From NCBI RefSeq assembly GCF_014323705.1, contig NZ_JABVEC010000024.1, positions 1 through 64,000 of the forward strand: DNA of 64,000 bases. The letters run 5' to 3'. The notes beneath the pieces were generated by a model, which was not told the origin of the DNA, made no database searches, and saw only the letters and a program-made list of their open reading frames with translations. Positions within the stretch are counted from its first letter, which is position 1; every line of letters begins with the position of its first letter. The DNA is from Actinomadura alba. Its GTDB lineage: Bacteria; Actinomycetota; Actinomycetes; Streptosporangiales; Streptosporangiaceae. Shown here one piece after another: positions 26,777 to 35,557 of this stretch. A program made the translations under genes and the position numbers.

Positions 26777-27730
26777 TCAGCCCTTCGCGCGCGGGTGGGA
26801 AGTCGCGTAGACCTCCCGAAGCCGCTGGACCGTCACCAGTGTGTAGACCTGCGTCGTGGTGACGGACGCGTGGCCGAGCAACTCCTGCACCACCCTAACG
26901 TCCGCGCCGCCGTCGAGCAGATGGGTCGCGAAAGAATGCCGCAGCGTGTGCGGGGACACCTCGGAGAGCCGCGCCCGCTCGGCGGCCGCCCGCAGCACCA
27001 TCCACGCGCCCTGGCGGGACAGCCGTCCGCCGCGGGCGTTCAGGAACAGCGCCGGAGTGCCCCGGCCGGCGCCCATGAGCGCCGGTCTGGCACGGACGAG
27101 GTAGGCGTCGACGGCCCGGCACGCGTAGTCGCCGATGGGGACCACCCGGACCTTGCCGCCCTTGCCGGAGACCCGTACGAAACCGTCGCCGAGGTCGAGG
27201 TCGTCGAGGTCGAGGCCCACGGCCTCGGAGATCCGCGCGCCGGACCCGTACAGGAACTCGAGCAGGGCCTGGTCGCGCAGCGCTCGCGCGCCGTCGCCCT
27301 GGCCCGCGGACCCGAGCAGGCGCTCGACCTCGTCGACCGAGATGGCCTTGGGCAGCCGGCGCGGCGGTGTGGGCGGTTTGACGTCACGGGCCGGATCGGC
27401 CGCGGTCAGGCCCTCGCGGAGAGCGAACTTGTGCAGCCCGCGCACCGCGACCACGGCCCGGGCGGCCGAGCCCGCCGACAGCGGCGGGTGCTCCTCGTCG
27501 CCCTCGCGCATGCCGGCGAGGAACGCCAGTACGTCGAGCTCGGTCACCTGGTCGACCGTCGTACGCCCGCGCGCCGACAGCACGGTGACGTAGCGGCGCA
27601 GGTCGCGGCGGTAGGAGCTGAGGGTGTTGGCGGCCAGCCCGCGCTCGACGGCGAGGTGGCCGAGGTAGGTGTCGACCGCCGACCGCAGCGCGGAGGCGAC
27701 TGCGGCGTCATGAGCCGTGCTGGCGGTCAC
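26777..27730 (-). CDS. xerD: Site-specific tyrosine recombinase XerD
   Basis: The 317-residue protein has an N-terminal SAM-like core-binding domain (about 15-105, YLGHLAVERGLAANTLSSYRR) and a C-terminal catalytic domain with the tyrosine-recombinase residues: GSGARISEAVGL (Arg), PHTLRHSFATHLL (His-x2-Arg), LLGHASVTTTQVYT (His and nucleophile Tyr). It should resolve chromosome dimers at dif. I chose GTG 27730 because GAGGAGG lies five bases before it; a longer open frame reaches 27814 without a ribosome site. Confidence 0.95.
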   Translation of the reverse strand: MTASTAHDAAVASALRSAVDTYLGHLAVERGLAANTLSSYRRDLRRYVTVLSARGRTTVDQVTELDVLAFLAGMREGDEEHPPLSAGSAARAVVAVRGLHKFALREGLTAADPARDVKPPTPPRRLPKAISVDEVERLLGSAGQGDGARALRDQALLEFLYGSGARISEAVGLDLDDLDLGDGFVRVSGKGGKVRVVPIGDYACRAVDAYLVRARPALMGAGRGTPALFLNARGGRLSRQGAWMVLRAAAERARLSEVSPHTLRHSFATHLLDGGADVRVVQELLGHASVTTTQVYTLVTVQRLREVYATSHPRAKG

Positions 27731-27885
27731 GCTCGCCTCCTCACTGGCCGGACGGCCCGCGGACCGTGGGCGGGATGCCCCACCCGTTCCGCTTGCCCTG
27801 GGCTCGTCCATCATGCTCGGGCCCGTCCATCATGCCCGTTCCCGCCGACAGAACGAACCTGATCGGCCGGGCGCCCCTTCGCCGC

Positions 27886-28539
27886 CTACGCGTCGAGGGC
27901 GTCGGCGGGGCGCAGATCCCGGAACCCGCCGGCGCGTGCGGCGTAGGCCGCCAAGATACCCACGACCGCCGTCGGATTGCGCAGGTCGCCGCCGAGGACC
28001 TTGGCGACGGCCTCGTCCAGCGGCACCCACGCCACGGGCATGTCCGCCTCTTCGTGCACCCGCTCGAAGTCCAGCTCGCCCTCGGGTATCTCGCTGATCC
28101 CCCGCGCCAGGAAGACGCGCTGCCGCTCGTCGCCCATTCCGGGCGAGGTGAACGTGTCGACCAGCGTGTGCCATCGCTCCGCGCGGTGGCCGGCCTCCTC
28201 GGCGAACTCCCGCGCGGCGGTCTCCCAGAGCGGCTCGCCGTCGACGTCGCGCAACCCGGCAGGCACCTCCCAGAGCCGGTACCCGATCGGGTGGCGGTAC
28301 TGCCGGACGAGCAGCACCCGATCCTCGTCGTCGAGCGCGAGGACGCCCACCGAGCCGGGGTGCTCGACGACGTCACGGGCGACGACCTCGGTGCCGTCGC
28401 CCTTCGGCATCCGCACGAGGTCCCTGCGGACCCGGAACACGTGTCCGGCGCACAGCTCCTGCCGGTCGACGACCTCCCAGCGCTCGGGGGTGTCCCGGAT
28501 CCTCATCACGCCGGACGCCTCGCGGACGTTGTCGCTCAT
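27886..28539 (-). CDS. Nudix hydrolase, ADP-ribose pyrophosphatase type
   Basis: The 217-residue protein has the Nudix box of ADP-ribose pyrophosphatases: PAGLRDVDGEPLWETAAREF continuing into AEEAGH, with VRQYRHPIGYRLWEVP just before it. It should hydrolyse ADP-ribose or a similar nucleotide sugar. Its ATG overlaps the pyrG stop by four bases, so it is co-translated with CTP synthase, a conserved actinobacterial pairing. Confidence 0.92.
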   Translation of the reverse strand: MSDNVREASGVMRIRDTPERWEVVDRQELCAGHVFRVRRDLVRMPKGDGTEVVARDVVEHPGSVGVLALDDEDRVLLVRQYRHPIGYRLWEVPAGLRDVDGEPLWETAAREFAEEAGHRAERWHTLVDTFTSPGMGDERQRVFLARGISEIPEGELDFERVHEEADMPVAWVPLDEAVAKVLGGDLRNPTAVVGILAAYAARAGGFRDLRPADALDA

Positions 28540-30215
28540 GAGGCCGAGGCCGCCTCGGCGCCGCGCGCCTCGGCGTAGTCGAGAGCCGAGGAGACGAGCC
28601 CGGTGAACAGCGGATGCGGCCGCGTCGGCCGGGACCGGAACTCCGGATGCGCCTGGGTGGCGACGAAGAACGGATGGCTCTCCCGGGGCAGCTCGATGTA
28701 CTCCACGAGACGGCCGTCGGGCGAGGTGCCGCTGAAGCTCAGCCCGGCCTTCTCCAGCTGTTCGCGGTAGGCGTTGTTCACCTCGTAACGGTGCCGATGC
28801 CGCTCCTCGATCTTGGCGGTGCCGTGGAGCTCCCGCACCAGCGAGCCGTCGGCCAGGTTGGCCGGATAGAGGCCGAGCCGCATCGTGCCGCCCATGTCGC
28901 GCTCACCGGCCACGACATCGACCTGGTCGGCCATGGTCGCGATCACGGGATGCGAGGTGACCTCCTCGAACTCGGTGCTGCCCGCGTCGTGGATCCCGGC
29001 GAGTGACCGTGCCGTCTCGATCACCATGCACTGCAGGCCGAGGCAGATGCCGAGGATGGGGATCCGGTTCTCGCGGGCGTGGCGCACCGCGCCGATCTTG
29101 CCCTCGATGCCGCGCACTCCGAAGCCGCCGGGCACGAGGATCCCGTCGACGCCGTCGAGCTCGCGCTTGGCGCCCTCGGGCGTCGCGCACTCGTCGCTCT
29201 TGACCCAGCGGATGTTCACCCGGGCGTCGTTGCCGAAGCCGCCGTGCCGCAGTGCCTCGGTGACCGACAGGTAGGCGTCGGGCAGGTCGATGTACTTGCC
29301 GACCAGTGCGATGGTCACCTCGCGGGCCGGGCGGTGCACGCGGCGCAGGAGCTCGTCCCAGTCACCCCAGTCGACGTCGCGGAACGGCAGCCCGAGCCGG
29401 CGCACCACATAGGCGTCGAGCCCCTCGGAGTGCAGCACCTTGGGGATGTCGTAGATGCTCGCCGCGTCGACGGCCGACACGACCGCCTCCTGGTCCACGT
29501 CGCACATCAGGCTGATCTTGTGCTTGAGCCCCTGCGTGATCGGCCGGTCGGACCGGCAGACGATCGCGTCGGGCTGGATGCCGATGCTGCGCAGCGCGGC
29601 GACGGAGTGCTGGGTCGGCTTGGTCTTGAGCTCGCCGGACGGCCCGATGTAGGGCAGCAGCGACACGTGCAGGAAGAAGCAGTTGTCCCTGCCGATCTCA
29701 TGCCGGATCTGCCGCACCGCCTCGAGGAACGGCAGCGACTCGATGTCGCCCACCGTGCCGCCGACCTCGGTGATGACCACGTCGACCCCGGAGCCGGCCA
29801 TGCTGCGGATCCGATCCTTGATCTCGTTGGTGATGTGCGGGATCACCTGGACCGTGTCGCCGAGGTACTCTCCGCGCCGTTCCTTGGCGATGACGTTGGA
29901 GTAGACCTGACCGGTGGTGACGTTGGCGGATCCGTGTAGCTCGGTGTCGAGGAACCGCTCGTAGTGACCGATGTCGAGATCGGTCTCGGCCCCGTCGTCG
30001 GTCACGAAGACCTCCCCGTGCTGGAAGGGGTTCATCGTGCCGGGGTCGACGTTGAGGTAGGGGTCGAGCTTCTGCATGGTGACCCGCAGGCCGCGCAGGG
30101 TGAGAAGCCGACCGAGGCTCGATGCCGTCAGCCCTTTGCCCAGGCTGGAGGCGACACCGCCGGTGACGAAGAGGTGCTTGGTAGTTCGTGGACTACCAAT
30201 GGATGCCGATCGCAA
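28536..30215 (-). CDS. pyrG: CTP synthase
   Basis: The roughly 559-residue protein has the synthetase domain (TKHLFVTGGVASSLGKGLTA at the N-terminus; QKLDPYLNVDPGTMNPFQHG) and a class I glutamine amidotransferase domain with nucleophile Cys in GICLGLQCMV and the His-Glu pair in THPEF-like AQAHPEF. It makes CTP from UTP, ATP and glutamine. TTG 30215, preceded by GGGAG at seven bases, gives the usual length; the frame stays open to 30272. An 8-bp inverted repeat lies within the first 13 codons. Confidence 0.94.
   Translation of the reverse strand: MRSASIGSPRTTKHLFVTGGVASSLGKGLTASSLGRLLTLRGLRVTMQKLDPYLNVDPGTMNPFQHGEVFVTDDGAETDLDIGHYERFLDTELHGSANVTTGQVYSNVIAKERRGEYLGDTVQVIPHITNEIKDRIRSMAGSGVDVVITEVGGTVGDIESLPFLEAVRQIRHEIGRDNCFFLHVSLLPYIGPSGELKTKPTQHSVAALRSIGIQPDAIVCRSDRPITQGLKHKISLMCDVDQEAVVSAVDAASIYDIPKVLHSEGLDAYVVRRLGLPFRDVDWGDWDELLRRVHRPAREVTIALVGKYIDLPDAYLSVTEALRHGGFGNDARVNIRWVKSDECATPEGAKRELDGVDGILVPGGFGVRGIEGKIGAVRHARENRIPILGICLGLQCMVIETARSLAGIHDAGSTEFEEVTSHPVIATMADQVDVVAGERDMGGTMRLGLYPANLADGSLVRELHGTAKIEERHRHRYEVNNAYREQLEKAGLSFSGTSPDGRLVEYIELPRESHPFFVATQAHPEFRSRPTRPHPLFTGLVSSALDYAEARGAEAASAS
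30178..30199 (-). promoter_or_regulatory. Perfect hairpin in the first codons of pyrG
   Basis: TTGGTAGT (30178-30185) and ACTACCAA (30192-30199) are perfect complements around a six-base loop. They fall at about codons 6-13 after the proposed TTG start. The unusually A+T-rich arms in a 70% G+C gene make it stand out. It may modulate translation or transcription of pyrG. Confidence 0.4.
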
Positions 30216-30383
30216 GAATGCGCTCCCGTGGTCGCTGGCGAGGCGGTCGTGAACCGCCTGTCCACGGGCCACCAGAATAACAGTCGGGCCGGATGACCTG
30301 GCCCGAGACGGGCCCGCGGTCTCCCGGGTCGCCCCGGCCGCCGCCGGTCCAGGGGCGGCGGAGCCGGCGCGGGCCGGCGGTGA

Positions 30384-31760
30384 TCAGTGGGTGGGCATGA
30401 TCCCACGGAGCTGACGAGAGAGCTCGTCGATCACACCCCTGGCCTGGTCGGCCGCGGAGCGCGCGGCGTCACGCTCCGAGGAGAGCGCCTTCAACGCGTC
30501 TCGCTGCTCGGTGACCGCGTCGGCGAGCTGGTCGACCCACTGGTCGCGTTCCGTCAGCTTGGTCACTGCGGCGTCGCGCTCGGCGGCCATCTGCCGCATC
30601 GCCGCCACCGCGCCGTCGCGTTCCCGGTTGGCCTTGTCGATCTGGCCACGTGCCAGGGCCATCTCGGAATCGGCCTTGGCCCGTGTCTGCGCGGCCGTGT
30701 CCCGGACCATCTCGGCCTGCTTGGCCGCCTCGAGCGCCTGCCGGGCGGCCTCGAGCGCCTGCTGGCGTTCGACCTCGGCCTCCTGGAGCCGCTGGCGGGC
30801 CTCGTCGAGCCGCTGGCGGGCCTCGTCGGCCTCCTGCCGGGCCGAGGCGGCCGCGTGCTGCAGGCTCTGCGTCCCCATCTCGGCCTCGCCGACCTTGGCA
30901 CGCAGGGCGGCCAGCTCGGCATGGGCGGACTCGAGGGCACGGGACAGCTCGCCTCCGCGCTCCGCGAGCATGTCGCGCTCGGACTCGGCGTTGCGGCGGC
31001 CGGCCGATATCTCCTCGACGCGCCGCTGCGCCTCGTCCCTCGCCTCGCGCATCGACTCGCGCTGGGCCAGCATCTGCTGCACGCTGGTCTCGGCCTCAGC
31101 GACCCTGCGGTCGGCCTGCTCGGCCTGGGCCCGCGCCCGTTGCACCTCACCCCACGCCGCCGCGGCGTCGCGCTGCGCCTGCTCACGCTCGGCCACCACC
31201 TGCTCGCGCTCGCTCAAAGCCGACGCGAGCTGGCCCTTCATCTCGCTCTGCGTCTCGACCGCACGACGGTCGGCCTGCTCGGCCTGCGCCCGCGCCCGCT
31301 GCACCTCACCCCACGCCGCCGCCACGTCGCGCTGCGCCTGCTCGGCGTCGCCCTGCGCGGCGGCGATCTGCGCGGACGCCTCGGTCTGGGCCTGCTCGGC
31401 CTGCGCCCGCGCCCGCTGCACCTCACCCCAGGCCGCGGCGGCGTCGCGCTGCGCCTGCTCGCGGTCGGCCAGTGCCGCCGCGAGCTGAGCCGAAGCGTCC
31501 TTCTTGGCCTGCTCGGCGTGCGCCCGCGCCCGCTGCAGCTCATCCCATGCGGCCGCCGCCTCGTCCCGCGTCTCGGCGACCTTGCGCTCCCCGACGGCCA
31601 GCGCGTCGCCGAGCAGGTCGGCCATCTGCTTGAGCTGTTTGACCGTGTCCCAGGGCTGAGCCTCCTCCTCGGGCACGGCGGGGAGGTTGCGCGCGGGTGG
31701 CCACGGCTTGCCGACTACCGGCGAAGGGGGCGAACCGCCCGATCGGTTCAGATCGCTCAC
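30384..31760 (-). CDS. Long coiled-coil protein with internal repeats
   Basis: After about 45 proline-rich residues, almost the whole 458-residue protein is one predicted coiled coil rich in Ala, Glu, Arg and Gln. A unit close to AQRDAAAAWGEVQRARAQAE occurs three times plus a diverged first copy at about residues 60-220; later parts are built from RQRLDEA-type heptads. There are no membrane segments or enzymatic motifs. It may be a cytoskeletal scaffold of the DivIVA/Scy/FilP type, but no such domain is present, so that is only analogy. GTG 31760 is the likely start; TTG 31787 is an alternative. It follows proline iminopeptidase divergently. Confidence 0.7.
   Translation of the reverse strand: MSDLNRSGGSPPSPVVGKPWPPARNLPAVPEEEAQPWDTVKQLKQMADLLGDALAVGERKVAETRDEAAAAWDELQRARAHAEQAKKDASAQLAAALADREQAQRDAAAAWGEVQRARAQAEQAQTEASAQIAAAQGDAEQAQRDVAAAWGEVQRARAQAEQADRRAVETQSEMKGQLASALSEREQVVAEREQAQRDAAAAWGEVQRARAQAEQADRRVAEAETSVQQMLAQRESMREARDEAQRRVEEISAGRRNAESERDMLAERGGELSRALESAHAELAALRAKVGEAEMGTQSLQHAAASARQEADEARQRLDEARQRLQEAEVERQQALEAARQALEAAKQAEMVRDTAAQTRAKADSEMALARGQIDKANRERDGAVAAMRQMAAERDAAVTKLTERDQWVDQLADAVTEQRDALKALSSERDAARSAADQARGVIDELSRQLRGIMPTH
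31108..31570 (-). repeat. Four imperfect 66-77-bp coding repeats
   Basis: Nearly identical blocks at 31108-31184, 31267-31343 and about 31388-31460, with a diverged one at 31505-31570, encode the AWGEVQRARAQAEQA unit of the coiled-coil protein. A 21-bp direct repeat at 30786-30806 and 30807-30827 lies in the same gene. They suggest growth by unequal recombination. Confidence 0.85.
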
Positions 31761-31891
31761 ATGGGAAACTCTAAGTGCGTTATGCAACCGTGTCTGCCCG
31801 GTCGGCGAATGCGCTTGGTCTCATCCTCGATGAAGACCACCCGTACGCTGCGGTTTCGAGTCCGGAACGCGTGGGTGGAACAATCTCGGCC

Positions 31892-32857
31892 ATGGAGCTG
31901 CGAACCCTGTATCCGCCGATCGAGCCGTACGACTCCGGGTTTCTGGACGTCGGCGGCGGCCAATCCGTCTACTGGGAGGCTTGCGGGAATCCCGACGGCA
32001 AGCCGGCGGTGATGTTGCACGGCGGTCCCGGCGCCGGGTGCAATGAGAAGCACCGCAGGCAATTCGATCCGGAGGCATATCGCATCGTGCTGTTCGACCA
32101 GCGCAATTGCGGGCGCAGCGTCCCGCACGCCGGCGACCCGGCCGTGTCGCTGGAGAACAACACCACCTGGCATCTGGTCGCGGACATGGAGCGGCTGCGC
32201 GAGCACCTGGGCATCGACCGCTGGCTGGTGTACGGCGGCTCCTGGGGCAGCACGCTGTCGCTGGCGTACGCGCAGGCGCACCCCGGCCGGGTGAGCGAGC
32301 TCGTGCTCCGCGGGATCTTCATGCTGCGCCCGTTCGAGCTCTACTGGTTCTACCAGGAGGGCGCGTCGCTGCTGTTCCCGGATCTGTGGGAGCGCTACGT
32401 GGCACCGATCCCCGAGGACGAGCGCGACGACCTCATCGCCGCGTTCGGGCGCCGGCTCGACTCACCCGACCCGAAGGTGCGGATCGCGGCGGCCAGGGCG
32501 TGGTCGCAGTGGGAGGGGTCCACCGTGACGCTGCGCCCGGATCCGGAGCTGGTCGACCACTTCGGCGAGCCCGACTACGCGGTGGCGTTCGCGCGGATCG
32601 AGAACCACTACTTCGTCAACGAGGGCTTCTTCACCGAGGACCAGCTCCTGCTCGGCGTGGACAAGATCCGGCACATCCCGGCCGTCATCGTCCAGGGCCG
32701 CTACGACGTGTGCACGCCGGTCGCCACGGCGTGGGACCTGCACCAGGCCTGGCCGGAGGCCGACTTCCACATCGTCGACGACGCGGGCCACGCCTTCGAC
32801 GAGCCGGGCATCCTGCACCGGCTCATCGAGGCCACCGACCGTTTCGCGCGCGCCTGA
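31892..32857 (+). CDS. pip: Proline iminopeptidase (alpha/beta hydrolase, S33)
   Basis: The 321-residue protein matches the S33 prolyl aminopeptidases: oxyanion HGGPGAGC (43-50), FDQRNCGRS, nucleophile Ser117 in GGSWGS, an alpha-helical cap with WSQWEGSTVTL, acid in QGRYDVCTP and His in DAGHAF. It removes N-terminal proline from peptides in the cytoplasm. ATG 31892 gives a product beginning MELRTLYPPIEPYDSGFL, as in the family. Upstream codons are open but unlike the family. Confidence 0.95.
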   Translation: MELRTLYPPIEPYDSGFLDVGGGQSVYWEACGNPDGKPAVMLHGGPGAGCNEKHRRQFDPEAYRIVLFDQRNCGRSVPHAGDPAVSLENNTTWHLVADMERLREHLGIDRWLVYGGSWGSTLSLAYAQAHPGRVSELVLRGIFMLRPFELYWFYQEGASLLFPDLWERYVAPIPEDERDDLIAAFGRRLDSPDPKVRIAAARAWSQWEGSTVTLRPDPELVDHFGEPDYAVAFARIENHYFVNEGFFTEDQLLLGVDKIRHIPAVIVQGRYDVCTPVATAWDLHQAWPEADFHIVDDAGHAFDEPGILHRLIEATDRFARA

Positions 32858-33382
32858 CGCAGTTCCCTCGTGCGCTTGTGGCCGATCACAACATGCGACT
32901 GATCGCGCGTTCATGGAACGTGCGCCTGAGTCCATGGGCTTCTACCACCGAGGTCTGGTCGGCTCATCGCCGGCCGTGTCGGTGTCGGCGACCAGCGCGG
33001 CAAGCTACGTTCCAGGCCAAGCCGGTGAGAAGGCTGTGGCCTGTTCGGCGTCGAACGTCGCATCCCTGCCCGTTGAGATGTCTGGTACGCACTTGCCCTG
33101 GCGCAGCCTTCTCGAGCCGCTCATAGCGCTGAGCGCGATCGCCACATCCCGACGTCGGCGAGCGAAGCACTTCATCGATCCAGCCGCAGACCAGTCTGCC
33201 TTCGCAGTAAGAAACCGGACATATACCTCGTATGGCATGTTTTCACCCGTGAGCAACACTAACGATGCTTGAGCGACATAGGCACAATATGATCAAGATT
33301 GAGGCTATTCGGCGGCATTGCGTCTATCCTTTGCTCCGTCGGGGCCTACAAATAAAACAAAGTGAACATCGGGGAGCTCTGG
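32858..33382. other. 525-bp gap of lower G+C; no gene supported
   Basis: Short open frames exist on both strands (32913-33272 plus, 33005-33259 minus) but none has a ribosome site, normal codon use or a recognisable family. G+C falls from about 70% to near 50% toward 33300-33360. A promoter-like TTGAGG, 18 bp, TCTATC occurs near 33299-33328 ahead of the next gene. The gap may hold decayed or acquired DNA. Confidence 0.5.
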
Positions 33383-34261
33383 ATGAACCGGCAGAGGCAG
33401 AGGTCATCGCTCACACTCGATCCGATTCTGGTCATCGGGATCATCCTCTCGGTCGGGCTGTCCGTTATCTTCTACGTCCGCGAGGACACCGCTCAGGCTA
33501 TGGGCACTGTCGCCGGCCTGATCGGCGGCATGATCACGCTTCAAGTTCAGACATTGCTCCGGGACAAGCGCCGCATCGAGCATGAGACTCGCGTGGGATA
33601 CATGATCTCCACGATCGAGAAGATCCCATGGTTGCCAGATCTGATGGAGCCGATGTTGCGGGCCGCCAAGCATGTGGAGCGGGAGTTCAAGGGTACGCCG
33701 GCCGAAGACGCTTGCCGTGACGCGTTCGAAGACTGCCTTCGGACGCTCGCGGACCTGGAGCGCGGCCACTTCCGTGCGCCTTATGGAGACAACCGGCTCT
33801 TCCTCAGCCTCATCAAGAACTGTCGGACCTCAATGTGCGTCACCAGCGTCCCGTCGGTGGACCTCGGTTGGTGGCTGCAGCCGGTAGGCCGCCAGTACTG
33901 GCTGGCTCAAGTGGACGCCATTGCCCGCGGAATTGAGATCCGCAGGGTGTTCATCTACCAGGAGTGGACCGACGACCTCGATGCTCTGGCGCGTGAACAG
34001 ATCGCGGCAGGCGTCCATGTGAGGCGAGTCCACGCAGACCGGCTGTCCCCAGCACTACGCGTCATCACGGGCATTTGGGACGGAACCTGCGGACACGAGT
34101 TGAGCTACACCGCAGGCGGTGAGGCCGTGCACGATTCGTTCACTGTCTCTCCCCCGGACCTGGAACGGCTCATGCGGCAGTTCGAGCTGATCGAGAGAAG
34201 CGCCGTGGAGATCGACGAGCCGGACCCTCCGAGACGTACTCAGAGCGTCGGCACCTCATGA
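33383..34261 (+). CDS. Membrane-anchored protein of unknown function
   Basis: The 292-residue product has a first membrane helix at about residues 13-33 (PILVIGIILSVGLSVIFYV) and a second hydrophobic stretch at 40-58 (AMGTVAGLIGGMITLQVQT). A basic helix and a soluble domain of about 200 residues follow. The part around NRLFLSLIKNCRTSMCVTSV and IEIRRVFIYQEW alternates strands and helices like a phospholipase D-like or Rossmann-type fold, but no HKD motif is present. I chose ATG 33383 because GGGGAG lies six bases upstream; an in-frame GTG at 33362 has no ribosome site. Base composition is lower than the genome. The last 22 bp overlap the end of rarD. Two-helix anchor plus sensor-like domain suggests signalling or defence, but this is speculation. 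Confidence 0.6.
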   Translation: MNRQRQRSSLTLDPILVIGIILSVGLSVIFYVREDTAQAMGTVAGLIGGMITLQVQTLLRDKRRIEHETRVGYMISTIEKIPWLPDLMEPMLRAAKHVEREFKGTPAEDACRDAFEDCLRTLADLERGHFRAPYGDNRLFLSLIKNCRTSMCVTSVPSVDLGWWLQPVGRQYWLAQVDAIARGIEIRRVFIYQEWTDDLDALAREQIAAGVHVRRVHADRLSPALRVITGIWDGTCGHELSYTAGGEAVHDSFTVSPPDLERLMRQFELIERSAVEIDEPDPPRRTQSVGTS

Positions 34262-35172
34262 TCTGAGCGGTGGGTCGAACTCACTGCTCCACTCATGCGC
34301 CGCCGCACGCGAAGCCCATCGATGCTCAACGTGATCAAAGCACCCCAGACGAGGACGAACCCGCCCCATCGGGTCACCGACATCGACTCATGGAAGACAA
34401 GCAACCCTATGAGAAACTGCACGCAGGGTTCGATGAACTGCAGCATACCTGTGACACTGAGCGGGATGCGAGTGGCCGCTGCACTAAAAAGCAGCATCGG
34501 AATCAGCATGACAAAACCAGCGCCGATCACCAGGCAGGTATTCGCCACGGAGACGTGCCCGAAAGTAGCGTTCCCGGTGACCTGAAGCGCCACGGTGAAG
34601 ACCAGGGCAAAAGGAAGGAATGCAGCCGTCTCCACCATGAGGCCTTCCAGGGCACCGACGCTCACATGCTTCTTAATCAGACCGTAGATACCGAAGGTCA
34701 GGGCAAGACCACCGGCTATCCAGGGCACCGTGCCGTAGTCGACCGTGAGGACGACCACGGAGACAACACCCAGGACAAAAGCGGCCCACTGCCAAGCGCG
34801 CAGGCGCTCACGGAATATAACCACACCGAAAAATATGCTGACCAGCGGTGTGATGAAGTACCCCAGCGCCGCATCCACCACATGACCGGTCATTGTGGCG
34901 AAGATGAACAGACCCCAGTTGACCGACGTCAACGCTCCGGCGATGACGAGGAGGCACACTTGCCGGAATCCTCTTGCCAGGCGGCGTACCCGATTCCAGC
35001 GGCGGAGCAAAGTTAAGAGGCCAACGAGCGCAACGAATGACAAGACGATCCGCAACGCCAGGATCTCCACGGCACTGACGGGTTCAAGGAGCGGCCAATA
35101 GAGCGCGGACATCCCCCACAGGACATACGCCAAAACCCCAAGCGCTACTCCGCGGCGCTCATCCGGCATCAT
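34240..35172 (-). CDS. rarD: EamA-family transporter RarD
   Basis: The 310-residue protein has ten membrane helices in two EamA halves. It matches RarD signatures: RRGVALGVLAYVLWGMSALY at the N-terminus, ALRIVLSF, TSVNWGLFIFA, ALGYFITPLVSIFFGVV and GMLQFIEPCVQFLIGLLVF (quoted in part). Substrate is unknown for most RarD proteins (linked to chloramphenicol sensitivity in Pseudomonas). ATG 35172 is the family start; the frame is open to 35424 but that part is not RarD-like. The gene shares the lower G+C of the preceding one, so both may have been acquired together. Confidence 0.9.
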   Translation of the reverse strand: MMPDERRGVALGVLAYVLWGMSALYWPLLEPVSAVEILALRIVLSFVALVGLLTLLRRWNRVRRLARGFRQVCLLVIAGALTSVNWGLFIFATMTGHVVDAALGYFITPLVSIFFGVVIFRERLRAWQWAAFVLGVVSVVVLTVDYGTVPWIAGGLALTFGIYGLIKKHVSVGALEGLMVETAAFLPFALVFTVALQVTGNATFGHVSVANTCLVIGAGFVMLIPMLLFSAAATRIPLSVTGMLQFIEPCVQFLIGLLVFHESMSVTRWGGFVLVWGALITLSIDGLRVRRRMSGAVSSTHRSDHEVPTL

Positions 35173-35557
35173 GATCAGCGTACAGCAGAGGGTCACCTCA
35201 CACGCGCTACGAGCGGGGAGGGAGGTGGCAGGCCTATTCGCGAGCCGTCGCATCTTCCTCGATCGGAACGCTGCTCCCGGGGTCGAGATCGGTACGAGCC
35301 GGATCAGCGTCTCGGCGGCCTCCGCCTCCTCGCGCGCCACCTCCCACTTCGGCGGACCCCCTTCGCCAGATTGGTTCGGGCCAGCCCCAAGGACGAGGCC
35401 ACCATGTCGGCTCCGTCCTGCCAAGTCCGCAGCCAGGGCCTGGCGCCCCTCAGGACTGCGGGCGGACGATTCAGCCTGCCCCTACCTGGACGCACCGCCC
35501 CCGCGCCACCCGCGGCAACCGAACAAGGTTCGGTATCGTGGCCCGTGGAGGTGCGGT
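35173..35557. other. 385-bp divergent intergenic region
   Basis: It separates rarD (leftward) from the thiolase-like gene (rightward) and should contain both promoters. Open frames in it are continuations of neighbours or lack start signals. The G+C content returns to the genomic level between about 35200 and 35300, marking the right edge of the lower-G+C patch. Confidence 0.5.

Noticed and set aside
30387..32012. Long rightward open frame opposite the coiled-coil gene
   Set aside because: It is a shadow of the repeats (Leu/Arg/His-rich), and the coiled-coil heptads on the minus strand are unmistakable.
32913..33272. Possible small genes in the low-G+C gap
   Set aside because: No ribosome site, no family match and atypical composition in every frame examined.
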